From Rhodospirillaceae bacterium (GTDB lineage: Bacteria; Pseudomonadota; Alphaproteobacteria; Micavibrionales; Micavibrionaceae), in assembly GCA_003452275.1 (NCBI GenBank), contig DMIT01000060.1:1-8540 (forward strand): a DNA stretch of 8,540 bases, written 5' to 3'. The translations under genes and the position numbers were made by a program. Of this stretch, positions 1-5,607 are shown one piece after another. How positions within the stretch are numbered: position 1 is the first letter of the stretch; every line of letters starts with the position of its first letter. Below the pieces are notes generated by a model that was given only the letters and a program-made list of their open reading frames with translations, had not been told where the DNA came from and made no database searches.

Positions 1-15
1 GTTTAGCAGAAATCG

Positions 16-624
16 TTATGGCTTAGATCTTGGCTGCGGATCTTCTTTTGCGCCGGGGAAAAGTTTATCATAGACTTTGCTTTCTTTAAGCTTGGCGACG
101 AAAGCATCCCTGTCCTGTGCCTTCACATTCACGGCATTGACGTTACAACTTTGCATGGCGCTCACGGTCTGGGCTTCGGTGACGATGAGATTATCGGTGG
201 GGTTCTTGCTGAATATCTTGGCAAAAGTTGATCCATAGCATTTGCAAAACGCGTCATAATCTTCGCCGCGTTTGGAAGGGGCCCAGCTGGTACATTCGGT
301 ATAAACCTTTCCTGCCATGGCCGGGGCGTTCGGGCATTTGCGGCGTGCCGTATCGCGTAGCCAGTAAGCGGGGGCTTTGTCGCCCCGAGTACGGCGTAGT
401 TCCAGAAAAGTCATGCCAACGCAGTCACAATCATATCGTGTATTGCTAAGATCATAGGCCTTGCATTCATCGGAAACAGTCAAGGCTTCGTCCAATTGTT
501 CATCGGTATAGATTTTGATTTTTTTCTGTTGTCCCACCTGTCCGCGCACCAATTCATTATCGGCAAAAGACGCAACAGGGGCCAGAAGCACCAACAGGAA
601 GATACAAAGGATGAACTGTTTCAT
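16..624 (-). CDS. Secreted cysteine-rich protein with internal duplication, function unknown
   Basis: I do not recognise the family. From the ATG at 622-624 the product is 202 residues and starts with a typical signal peptide: Lys2, a hydrophobic run over residues 4-17, and an A-S-F-A stop before Asp22. It is therefore probably exported to the periplasm. The mature part has eight cysteines in two similar blocks: C54, C66, C68, C97 and C111, C127, C129, C160. Each block begins E-C and carries Y-D then C-x-C-x-G with an aromatic soon after (YDCDCVG; YDAFCKCYG). The tail after residue 175 is charged and ends in basic and proline residues. The frame stays open upstream to a TTG at 661-663, and ATGs also lie at 643-645 and 640-642. 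None has a good ribosome binding site, so the start is chosen on the signal peptide. It lies 53 bp after galU on the same strand and may be co-transcribed. Disulfide or metal binding is inference. Confidence 0.75.
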   Translation of the reverse strand: MKQFILCIFLLVLLAPVASFADNELVRGQVGQQKKIKIYTDEQLDEALTVSDECKAYDLSNTRYDCDCVGMTFLELRRTRGDKAPAYWLRDTARRKCPNAPAMAGKVYTECTSWAPSKRGEDYDAFCKCYGSTFAKIFSKNPTDNLIVTEAQTVSAMQSCNVNAVNVKAQDRDAFVAKLKESKVYDKLFPGAKEDPQPRSKP

Positions 625-665
625 CCTTATAGTATGCCCCATCATGTTATAAAATTCACGCAAAA

Positions 666-683
666 CTATAGAAAGAGCTATAG
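666..683 (-). terminator. Weak candidate terminator after galU
   Basis: CTATAG, six bases, then CTATAG form a hairpin that overlaps the galU stop codon. On the minus strand it is followed by TTTT. The stem is AT-rich and the T run is short, so at best it gives partial termination before the downstream secreted-protein gene. CTATAG is its own reverse complement, so the pair is also a direct repeat. Confidence 0.25.
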
Positions 684-1571
684 AATATTTTCTTTCAGCT
701 TTTCAGACATATAGGAAATAATTTCGGCGGCTAGATGCGGTTTTTTAAGTGCAAAGGCAATCTGGGCCTTTACAAAGCCGATTTCAGACCCGCAATCCAG
801 ACGTTCACCTTCGAAAACATACCCATAGAATGGTTGGTCATTGATGAGTTTGGCCATGGCATCGGTCAACTGGATTTCACCTCCAGCCCCTGTTTCATGT
901 TGATCCAGATATGCAAAAATTTCGGGTTGCAGAATATAGCGTCCAAATATCGTCATATTGGATGGGGCTACATCCGGTGCCGGTTTTTCGACCAGACCCG
1001 CGACATTCAAAATATTTCCGTCTCGTCCCGCCAGTTTGAATACACCGTATTTCGAAGTCTCTTCCATCGGGACTTCGCAGGACGCAATGATATTGCCGCC
1101 AGTTGTATGATAAGCCGCCATCATCTGGGTCAAGCAGGATGTTGGGCCTAAAACCGTATCATCGGCCAGAATGACTGCAAATGGTTCATCCCCCACCAAA
1201 TGTTTGGCACACCAGACTGCATGACCCAACCCTAACGGCTGAGCCTGTTTAACGGCTTTCAAAGCCGAGGAAGGCAAATCGACCTGATTGATTTTGGCAA
1301 TCTGATCCAGTTTTTTGCGTTTATGCAGGGTATCCATCAGGAGCGGCGCATCCTGAAAATGTTGCATGAGGGCTTCTTTACCATCATTGGTGACGAAAAT
1401 AAATTCTTCGATGCCTGCTTCACGCGCTTCCTCGACCGCCATCTGGATCAAAGGGCGGTCAACAATGGTCAGCATCTCTTTCGGCATGACTTTGGTCGCA
1501 GGAAGCAAACGCGTACCGAGACCGGCAACGGGGAAGACAGCTTTTTTGACAGGCTTATGCAGGTTTTTCAT
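678..1571 (-). CDS. galU: UTP--glucose-1-phosphate uridylyltransferase
   Basis: GalU makes UDP-glucose from UTP and glucose-1-phosphate in the cytoplasm, feeding polysaccharide, LPS and glycolipid synthesis. The 297-residue product has the usual family length. The N-terminal nucleotide-binding signature AGLGTR is at 16-21, followed by P24, T26 and K27 and then MPKEML. Other family blocks are QPLGLGHAVW (111-120), LADD (135-138, acidic metal site), VEKP, GRYIL, and LDCGSEIGFVKA near the C-terminus. One small oddity is TNDGK at 61-65, where many relatives have TGRGK or TGRNK. The start is uncertain. ATGs at 1575-1577 and 1569-1571 and a GTG at 1599-1601 are all in frame. The only SD-like GAG is 3 nt from the first ATG and 9 nt from the second, so I chose the second. 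It lies 93 bp after mipZ on the same strand and may share its transcript. A paralogous nucleotidyltransferase is possible but less likely. Confidence 0.93.
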   Translation of the reverse strand: MKNLHKPVKKAVFPVAGLGTRLLPATKVMPKEMLTIVDRPLIQMAVEEAREAGIEEFIFVTNDGKEALMQHFQDAPLLMDTLHKRKKLDQIAKINQVDLPSSALKAVKQAQPLGLGHAVWCAKHLVGDEPFAVILADDTVLGPTSCLTQMMAAYHTTGGNIIASCEVPMEETSKYGVFKLAGRDGNILNVAGLVEKPAPDVAPSNMTIFGRYILQPEIFAYLDQHETGAGGEIQLTDAMAKLINDQPFYGYVFEGERLDCGSEIGFVKAQIAFALKKPHLAAEIISYMSEKLKENIL

Positions 1572-1625
1572 TTTCATCAACTCGTTTTTTGTGCGTTGCA
1601 CTCTTGCATGAAAGCCATATGTGGC

Positions 1626-1672
1626 ATTTTTAGGCGGGATTGTCCAGTTTGTCCCTTCATTTGCCTAAATAT
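1626..1672 (-). other. Long-range inverted repeat across the mipZ stop codon
   Basis: TTTAGGC (1629-1635) pairs perfectly with GCCTAAA (1663-1669). Two more pairs lie beyond a T-T mismatch, and an inner GGGA/TCCC stem (1636-1639 with 1652-1655) stacks on it, leaving a 7-nt bulge. On the minus strand no T run follows, so it is not a standard intrinsic terminator. It could be an mRNA processing or stability structure between mipZ and galU, or chance. Confidence 0.3.
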
Positions 1673-2501
1673 TCGGACTGCGTTTGGGGTAACCTTTTAA
1701 TGTTTCCGGCGCGATGCAGCGTAACAATTCCCGTATTTCCTGTCGGGCGGACACGGCGGATAAGGTCATATGATGGTCGGGTGCCTCTTTTAAATCGAGT
1801 AAAGTCATGCCTTTGAGAAATAATTCCCTGAAAATAACACGTTCGCCAAAGCCCGGGGCCAGCCGGAAGTTGTATTGATCCGCTATGATTTGTAATAATG
1901 CGCCGACCTCGCGTTTATTGCGGGCATCAAGTGATGACAGGCGGTTGCGCATGACGATCCAGTCAATGGTTCCACCATCGCGGGTTTGACGAATGTCCTT
2001 TTGCTGCTGAACCATGCGCGTATAAACGGACGGGCCTTTGATTTCCTGCGTATCGGACGAAATTCTGGCCAATACATCCAGATCGACAAAGGAATCATTC
2101 ATCGGCGTAATCAGTGTATCGGCATAAGAATGGGCCAGTTGCCCAAGAAAAGTGTCGGAGCCCGGCGTGTCGATCACAATGAAATCTGTTTGCGCGTTTA
2201 ATTCTTCAAACGCCATCAGCAGAAAATCGCGATCCTGTTCTTCCTGTTCGACCAACGTATCGGCCTTGCTGCGCTCAATCGGGAAGTGAAGCGGGGTTGG
2301 CAGGGCAAGCCGTTGTTTGGTGCTATATTCAAACCTGTTCGCCATATAATGCGAAAAAGTTCCCTGACGGGCATCCAGATCAATCGAGCCGACATGATAT
2401 CCCAGTCGCAAAAGTCCGATAGCCACATGCATCGCGGTGGTTGATTTCCCCGATCCGCCTTTTTCATTTCCCAGAACGATAATATGTGCGTGTTGCGCCA
2501 T
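1665..2501 (-). CDS. mipZ: Division-site positioning ATPase MipZ (ParA/MinD family)
   Basis: In Caulobacter MipZ forms a gradient from the poles, binds ParB near the origin and blocks FtsZ polymerisation, so the septum forms at midcell. The 278-residue product matches the family closely. The deviant Walker A box GNEKGGSGKSTT is at 11-22 with signature Lys14 and Lys19. IDLDARQ is at 40-46, Walker B-like IDTPGSD at 110-116, and the MipZ-typical TPMNDSFVDLDVL at 132-144. DWIVMRNRLSSLDARNKR, FGERVIFRELFLKGMTLLDL and SARQEIREL follow, as in Caulobacter MipZ. The start is ATG (2499-2501). It lacks a good SD, which fits the very short leader predicted from the promoter upstream. It is divergent from a small membrane protein gene and upstream of galU. 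FtsZ and ParB are not in the window. Confidence 0.95.
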   Translation of the reverse strand: MAQHAHIIVLGNEKGGSGKSTTAMHVAIGLLRLGYHVGSIDLDARQGTFSHYMANRFEYSTKQRLALPTPLHFPIERSKADTLVEQEEQDRDFLLMAFEELNAQTDFIVIDTPGSDTFLGQLAHSYADTLITPMNDSFVDLDVLARISSDTQEIKGPSVYTRMVQQQKDIRQTRDGGTIDWIVMRNRLSSLDARNKREVGALLQIIADQYNFRLAPGFGERVIFRELFLKGMTLLDLKEAPDHHMTLSAVSARQEIRELLRCIAPETLKGYPKRSPNI

Positions 2502-2521
2502 TTAAAATGCAAATCATCTCA

Positions 2522-2550
2522 ATTTTAACCATTTAAGCACGAACAACCAA
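2522..2550 (-). promoter_or_regulatory. Candidate mipZ promoter
   Basis: Reading the minus strand, TTGGTT (2545-2550) is followed by a 17-nt spacer and TAAAAT (2522-2527), a good -10 with a partial -35. Transcription would begin near 2515, leaving about 14 nt before the mipZ ATG. A plus-strand TTAACCAT (2525-2532) overlaps the -10. Confidence 0.45.
2525..2532 (+). promoter_or_regulatory. CtrA-type half-site TTAACCAT
   Basis: TTAACCAT matches the half-site bound by the alphaproteobacterial cell-cycle regulator CtrA (family knowledge). It sits on the proposed mipZ -10, where binding would be expected to repress. A second TTAA follows at 2533-2536, but the spacing is not the classical TTAA-N7-TTAA. 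Binding is inferred. Confidence 0.3.
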
Positions 2551-2578
2551 AGACAGAAAGAGGAGAATTTGCTAGATT
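2550..2578 (+). promoter_or_regulatory. Candidate promoter for small membrane protein and aminopeptidase P genes
   Basis: AAGACA (2550-2555), a 17-nt spacer and TAGATT (2573-2578) each match the sigma-70 consensus at four of six positions. The predicted start near 2585 puts the AGAGGAGA ribosome binding site in the leader and favours the ATG at 2601. The -10 overlaps a GANTC site (GATTC, 2575-2579), the target of the CcrM methylase in Alphaproteobacteria. Confidence 0.35.
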
Positions 2579-2600
2579 CGTGAAAATCAGAGGAGAAAAA

Positions 2601-2831
2601 ATGGACAATCCAGACCCCCAGAACGATCAAATTCAAAAACTGATCCGCAAAATAACCCGTCTGGCGGCGGTTGGTTTTCTGGTCAGCGGTCTTTTTATTC
2701 TGGTCATGGGGCATAATATCATTTTAGGGGCTATATTAGCGTTGATCGGCCTGACTGACCTTGTTTTTATCCCTCGTATCCTTGAAACCATCATCATGGC
2801 ACAATTCAAACACAGAAATGATAAAGGGTAA
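2601..2831 (+). CDS. Small two-helix membrane protein, function unknown
   Basis: This is a 76-residue protein that I do not recognise. It has a polar N-terminus (MDNPDPQNDQ), a basic stretch with K13, R16, K17 and R20, then two hydrophobic segments at about 21-37 and 40-57 joined by a short GHN turn. The tail (HRNDKG) is charged. It is probably a hairpin in the inner membrane with short ends. The start is well supported: AGGAG (2591-2595) lies 5 nt before the ATG. An in-frame GTG at 2580 would add seven residues but has poorer spacing. A second AGAGGAGAA copy lies upstream at 2559-2567. The stop (2829-2831) is 4 nt before the preferred aminopeptidase P start, and its last codons hold that gene's ribosome binding site, so the two are probably translationally coupled. 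No role is assigned. Confidence 0.7.
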   Translation: MDNPDPQNDQIQKLIRKITRLAAVGFLVSGLFILVMGHNIILGAILALIGLTDLVFIPRILETIIMAQFKHRNDKG

Positions 2832-2835
2832 AAAC

Positions 2836-4656
2836 GTGTTACAGACTATTCCTGAAAAATTGGTATTATTGCGTGCTGACATGAAACGGCATGGCATTGA
2901 CTGCCTGCTGGTTCCACATAATGATGAATTCGGCAGCGAATATTGCCCGCCCCATGCCGAACATCTGATGTGGATCACAGGCTTTACAGGGTCTGCCGGT
3001 GCCGCCGCGATTTTACAGGATCGGGCCATGGTCATGACCGACGGGCGCTATACCATCCAGCTGAAAGATCAGGTGGATAGCAGTTTATTCGAATTATGCG
3101 ACATGAGCGCATTGCCGATGGGGGAATGGGTTGCTTTGCAATGTCCCCCGCAATCCGTTGTCGGTTACGACCCGCAACTTTATACCAAACAACAGATCGA
3201 TAGTTTGTCGGACAAAATCAAAGAAAAACATATTATCCTGAAAGCCCTTGACGAGAATTTGATCGCTAAAATCTGGATGGATCGTCCGGATTCCCCCGTC
3301 GGTCTGGTCGAATTATTTCCCGATGACGTTGCAGGGGCCTCTTCCCGCGATAAAAGGCAGGCTATTGCCCAGACACTCAGCGATGAAAAAATCGATGCCT
3401 GCGTTATCACTGTGTCCGATTCCATCTGCTGGTTGCTCAATGTCCGTGGTAGCGATATTGATTTTAATCCGCTGGTTTTGTCCTATGCTATTTTGCACAG
3501 CGACGCCACGGTGGACTGGTTCGTGCAGCCGCAGAAAATTCCGTCCGCGCTACAATCTGCCTTAAGTGATGAGATACGCCTTCATCCCATTGAAACATTC
3601 GCCGATGCCGTCCGCGGCTTAAAAGCTGTCATTCAATATGATCCTGCACGATCATCGATCTGGGTTTATAATTTGCTGGTCGCAGCAGGGGCCACCATTA
3701 TCATGGGCAAAGACCCGTGTATTCTGCCCAAGGCCTGTAAGACCGAGCCCGAACAACTGGCGATCAAGCAGGCCCATATCCGCGATGGTGTGGCCCTGAC
3801 ACGGTTCTTATTCTGGTTCGAAGCCCAGGATTTAACCGATGGACATGTGACCGAATTGCTGGTGGAGGAAAAGCTGGAAGAATTCCGGCGCGCCGACCGC
3901 ACCTATCGCGGCCCCAGTTTTTCAACCATTGCCGGATGGGCGGATCACGGAGCCATCGTACATTATCATGCCACACCCGAGAGCAATTACGTGATTGGCG
4001 GGGATAATTTCCTGTTGCTGGATAGTGGGGGGCAATATGAATATGGAACAACCGATGTGACGCGTACCATTGTCGCGGGTGATGTCACCCCCGAGATGAA
4101 AGACCGCTTTACCCGCGTGCTGAAAGGGCATATCGCTTTGGCAAGCGCCAGATTCACACCGGAGACAACCGGTGCCGCGTTGGATAATCTGGCGCGCCAA
4201 CCCTTGATTGATGAAGGGCTGAATTTCAGTCACGGCACAGGTCACGGGGTTGGTTGTTTCCTGTCGGTTCACGAAGAATCCACTGGCATTTCGCCGCGCT
4301 CGCAATCGCCTTTCCGCCCCGGCATGTTAGTGTCGAACGAACCCGGTTATTATCTGGAAGGGGCCTTTGGTATCCGTCATGAAAACCTGATCCTGTGTCA
4401 TGAGGACGCGCAAAGCGGTAAATATTATTTTGAAACCATCACCTGCGTTCCTTTTGATCTACGCGGTATTGACTGGACCCTGATGACGGATCGTGAAAAG
4501 CAATGGCTGGATGATTATCACCAATCTGTAGTGGATACGCTTGCGCCATTTCTGGATGAAATTGAACTGCAATGGTTACGCAACACTTTGTTCCCCGAAC
4601 CGCAACGCGAGGAAACCGACGAGGATGTCGCTTTTGGTTATAGTGCCTATGATTAG
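2836..4656 (+). CDS. pepP: Xaa-Pro aminopeptidase (aminopeptidase P, M24 family), long form
   Basis: Aminopeptidase P removes the N-terminal residue from peptides with proline second, a cytoplasmic step in peptide turnover that needs two metal ions. The 606-residue product is the long form with two creatinase-like N-terminal domains before the catalytic M24 domain. The N-terminus has LVPHNDEFGSEYCPPHAEHLMWITGFTGSAG, typical of the family. The catalytic domain (about 310-540) has all five expected metal ligands: D396 (LLLDSG), D407 (TTDVTRT), H470 (GTGHGVG), E502 (NEPGYY) and E516 (RHENL). H479 (SVHEE) is the usual catalytic histidine. The C-terminal extension (FDLRGIDWTLMT... then LQWLRNTLFPEP) is also typical. 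The start is GTG 2836, with AAAGGG 7 nt upstream. An ATG at 2818 overlapping the previous gene adds six residues but lacks an SD. The symbol is for the family; the short E. coli PepP differs in layout. Confidence 0.93.
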   Translation: MLQTIPEKLVLLRADMKRHGIDCLLVPHNDEFGSEYCPPHAEHLMWITGFTGSAGAAAILQDRAMVMTDGRYTIQLKDQVDSSLFELCDMSALPMGEWVALQCPPQSVVGYDPQLYTKQQIDSLSDKIKEKHIILKALDENLIAKIWMDRPDSPVGLVELFPDDVAGASSRDKRQAIAQTLSDEKIDACVITVSDSICWLLNVRGSDIDFNPLVLSYAILHSDATVDWFVQPQKIPSALQSALSDEIRLHPIETFADAVRGLKAVIQYDPARSSIWVYNLLVAAGATIIMGKDPCILPKACKTEPEQLAIKQAHIRDGVALTRFLFWFEAQDLTDGHVTELLVEEKLEEFRRADRTYRGPSFSTIAGWADHGAIVHYHATPESNYVIGGDNFLLLDSGGQYEYGTTDVTRTIVAGDVTPEMKDRFTRVLKGHIALASARFTPETTGAALDNLARQPLIDEGLNFSHGTGHGVGCFLSVHEESTGISPRSQSPFRPGMLVSNEPGYYLEGAFGIRHENLILCHEDAQSGKYYFETITCVPFDLRGIDWTLMTDREKQWLDDYHQSVVDTLAPFLDEIELQWLRNTLFPEPQREETDEDVAFGYSAYD

Positions 4657-4662
4657 GGCTAT
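4640..4662. terminator. Weak hairpin between convergent genes
   Basis: ATAG-TG-CCTA, loop TGAT, TAGG-G-CTAT gives two 4-bp stems separated by a small internal loop, spanning the aminopeptidase P stop and reaching the first base of the convergent gene's stop codon. CATTTTGG follows on the plus strand, a short T run; there is none on the minus side. The two genes are only 5 bp apart, so some terminator is expected here, but this one is weak. Confidence 0.2.
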
Positions 4663-5318
4663 CATTTTGGCGGGGTTGATTTGGGCATAATCAAACCGCA
4701 GGATACAATGGCTTTTAATCCTTCATCGACTGTCATATTGACGCGTTTGATCTCATGCTCCGGCGACAGGATCAGGAATCCTGATGTCGGATTGGGGGTC
4801 GTCGGCACAAAGACATTGTAATAGGTTTCGCCTAGGGCATCCTTGAATTCCCCCTCGGTTTTTCCGGCCAGAAACCCGACAACCCAACTGCCGTCACGCG
4901 GGAATTGCACCATCACCACTTCGCGGAAAGCCTGCGCCTGTTTGCCCATCAACATTTCAAACACTTGCTTTAAAGCATTATAAACCGTTTTGACCAACGG
5001 CAACCGTTCAAGGATATAATCAAAGGCGCGTAACATCAACGCGCCGATAAAATTGCGCGCAAACCATCCGACCAGAATAAAGAAACCGACCGCCGCAATA
5101 ATCCCCAAGCCGGGAATGGAATCTTCGCCCATCAGATGGATGGGCAGGATATGACCGACCGTTTCATCCACCCATATCAGAATAGACCACACAATATAAA
5201 GCGATAACGCCACAGGCGCCGTCACCAATATCCCCGTCAAAAAACAGGTGCGGATATAGGAAAAAACGCGCGATTCGGCTTTTTTCGGGGGGAGAGTTTG
5301 ATTCTGATTTTGTTCCAT
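4662..5318 (-). CDS. DUF502 family membrane protein
   Basis: This belongs to the DUF502 family of bacterial inner-membrane proteins of unknown biochemical role. From the ATG at 5316-5318 the product is 218 residues. A charged polar N-terminus leads to a first hydrophobic segment at about 24-50 (FLTGILVTAPVALSLYIVWSI) and a second at about 69-87 (GLGIIAAVGFFILVGWFA). The family core follows: LPLVKTVYNALKQVFEML, then VVMVQFPRDGSWVVGFLAG, YYNVFVPTTPNPTSGFLILSP, and TVDEGLKAIVSCGL near the end. The start is ambiguous. ATGs at 5340-5342 and 5367-5369 are also in frame, adding 8 or 17 residues. The region was partly duplicated, so two of the ATGs sit in near-identical contexts. I prefer 5318 because AGG lies 7 nt upstream and the longer N-termini add only basic and hydrophobic residues unlike the family. 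It converges on aminopeptidase P and is divergent from the tRNA. Confidence 0.88.
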   Translation of the reverse strand: MEQNQNQTLPPKKAESRVFSYIRTCFLTGILVTAPVALSLYIVWSILIWVDETVGHILPIHLMGEDSIPGLGIIAAVGFFILVGWFARNFIGALMLRAFDYILERLPLVKTVYNALKQVFEMLMGKQAQAFREVVMVQFPRDGSWVVGFLAGKTEGEFKDALGETYYNVFVPTTPNPTSGFLILSPEHEIKRVNMTVDEGLKAIVSCGLIMPKSTPPK

Positions 5319-5363
5319 ACGGAAACCTAGCAGACGGATCATACGGAATCTAGCGGGAAAAAT
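5316..5363. repeat. Imperfect 24-bp tandem duplication at the DUF502 start
   Basis: Two units, 5316-5339 and 5340-5363, both begin CATACGGAA and continue with CTAGC, with a few differences and a 1-bp shift inside. The period equals eight codons, so the duplication keeps frame and puts an ATG at the edge of each unit on the minus strand. Confidence 0.6.
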
Positions 5364-5386
5364 AGGCATTCAGGTTGCTTCTCCCC

Positions 5387-5414
5387 TTGATTTTTAACTT
5401 TGTTTGCGGTTAAT
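5387..5414 (+). promoter_or_regulatory. Candidate tRNA promoter
   Basis: TTGATT (5387-5392), a 16-nt spacer and GTTAAT (5409-5414) give a fair sigma-70 match about 28 bp before the tRNA. The -10 lies inside a perfect palindrome. Other placements are possible. Confidence 0.3.
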
Positions 5415-5422
5415 TACCGCAA
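5404..5422. repeat. Perfect inverted repeat between DUF502 and tRNA
   Basis: TTGCGGT (5404-5410), loop TAATT, ACCGCAA (5416-5422). Neither strand has a T run after it, so it does not look like a terminator. Its place between divergent genes suggests an operator, or a structure in the tRNA leader. Confidence 0.45.
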
Positions 5423-5441
5423 CTAACCACCCTCACAGAAT

Positions 5442-5518
5442 GCGCCTGTAGCTCAGTTGGTTAGAGCAAGCCGCTCATAACGGCTTGGTCGTGGGTTCGA
5501 GTCCCTCCGGGCGCACCA
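5442..5518 (+). tRNA. tRNA with CAU anticodon, probably tRNA-Ile2 (lysidine)
   Basis: A full cloverleaf of 77 nt with encoded CCA. The acceptor stem GCGCCTG pairs with CGGGCGC (one T-G pair), the D arm is GCTC/GAGC, and the anticodon stem AGCCG/CGGCT closes loop CTCATAA with anticodon CAT at 5476-5478. The T loop is TTCGAGT. CAU is read as Met or, when the C is modified by TilS, as Ile (AUA). Pairs C4-G69 and C5-G68 match the known TilS identity pairs of E. coli tRNA-Ile2, and the TTGGTCG stretch is also Ile2-like, so I favour Ile2 over elongator Met. The initiator is excluded because the first acceptor pair is a normal G-C. The T stem GTGGG/CCCTC has one T-T mismatch (5492 with 5506). The 3' half is the likely attachment site of the downstream element. 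Confidence 0.9.
5496..5518 (+). other. Probable left attachment site at the tRNA 3' end
   Basis: A tyrosine recombinase gene starts 90 bp beyond the tRNA and points away from it, the standard layout for elements integrated at a tRNA 3' end. The core would be part of the T loop to CCA. The partner repeat is not in the window, so the exact limits are not known. Confidence 0.5.
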
Positions 5519-5522
5519 TCTT

Positions 5523-5549
5523 TTGATAACATACTGATATGTTTATAAC
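5523..5549 (+). promoter_or_regulatory. Weak candidate promoter for the integrase
   Basis: TTGATA (5523-5528) and TATAAC (5544-5549) with a short 15-nt spacer. The whole spacer is filled by the palindrome AACATA-CTGA-TATGTT, which would let a bound protein block it. Confidence 0.25.
5528..5543. repeat. Inverted repeat upstream of integrase, AACATA-CTGA-TATGTT
   Basis: Perfect 6-bp arms with a 4-nt spacer, 10 bp after the tRNA CCA. It could be an operator, an integrase arm or excisionase site, or a weak AT-rich terminator for the tRNA. The sequence alone does not decide. Confidence 0.4.
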
Positions 5550-5580
5550 TTATTGATTTTAAAAGATATTTATTCCGCGC

Positions 5581-5598
5581 GTAACACAAAACTGTTAC
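5581..5598. repeat. Inverted repeat just before the integrase start, GTAACA-N6-TGTTAC
   Basis: Perfect 6-bp arms with spacer CAAAAC, ending 4 bp before the GGAG ribosome binding site. It shares the AACA/TGTT core with the repeat at 5528-5543, so one protein might bind both. Autoregulation of the integrase is inference. Confidence 0.45.
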
Positions 5599-5607
5599 AC
5601 ACGGAGT

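Noticed and set aside
544..551. GCGCACCA, matching the tRNA 3' end
   Set aside because: Only eight bases, inside a coding gene and outside the element; expected by chance and not a second attachment site.
735..1151. Plus-strand open frame of 138 codons
   Set aside because: It lies wholly antisense to the well-supported galU gene and its product has no recognisable features.
2580..2600. GTG at 2580 as start of the small membrane protein
   Set aside because: The ATG at 2601 has AGGAG 5 nt upstream and lies after the predicted transcription start; the GTG has neither.
2514..2714. Minus-strand open frame upstream of mipZ
   Set aside because: It overlaps the small membrane protein gene in antisense and the divergent promoter region, with no ribosome binding site or coding signature.
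3922..4305. Minus-strand open frame of 127 codons
   Set aside because: It is antisense to the catalytic domain of aminopeptidase P, whose metal ligands fix the plus-strand frame.
5442..5518. Elongator tRNA-Met reading of the CAU tRNA
   Set aside because: Not excluded, but C4-G69 and C5-G68 and the variable-loop sequence fit tRNA-Ile2 better than elongator Met.
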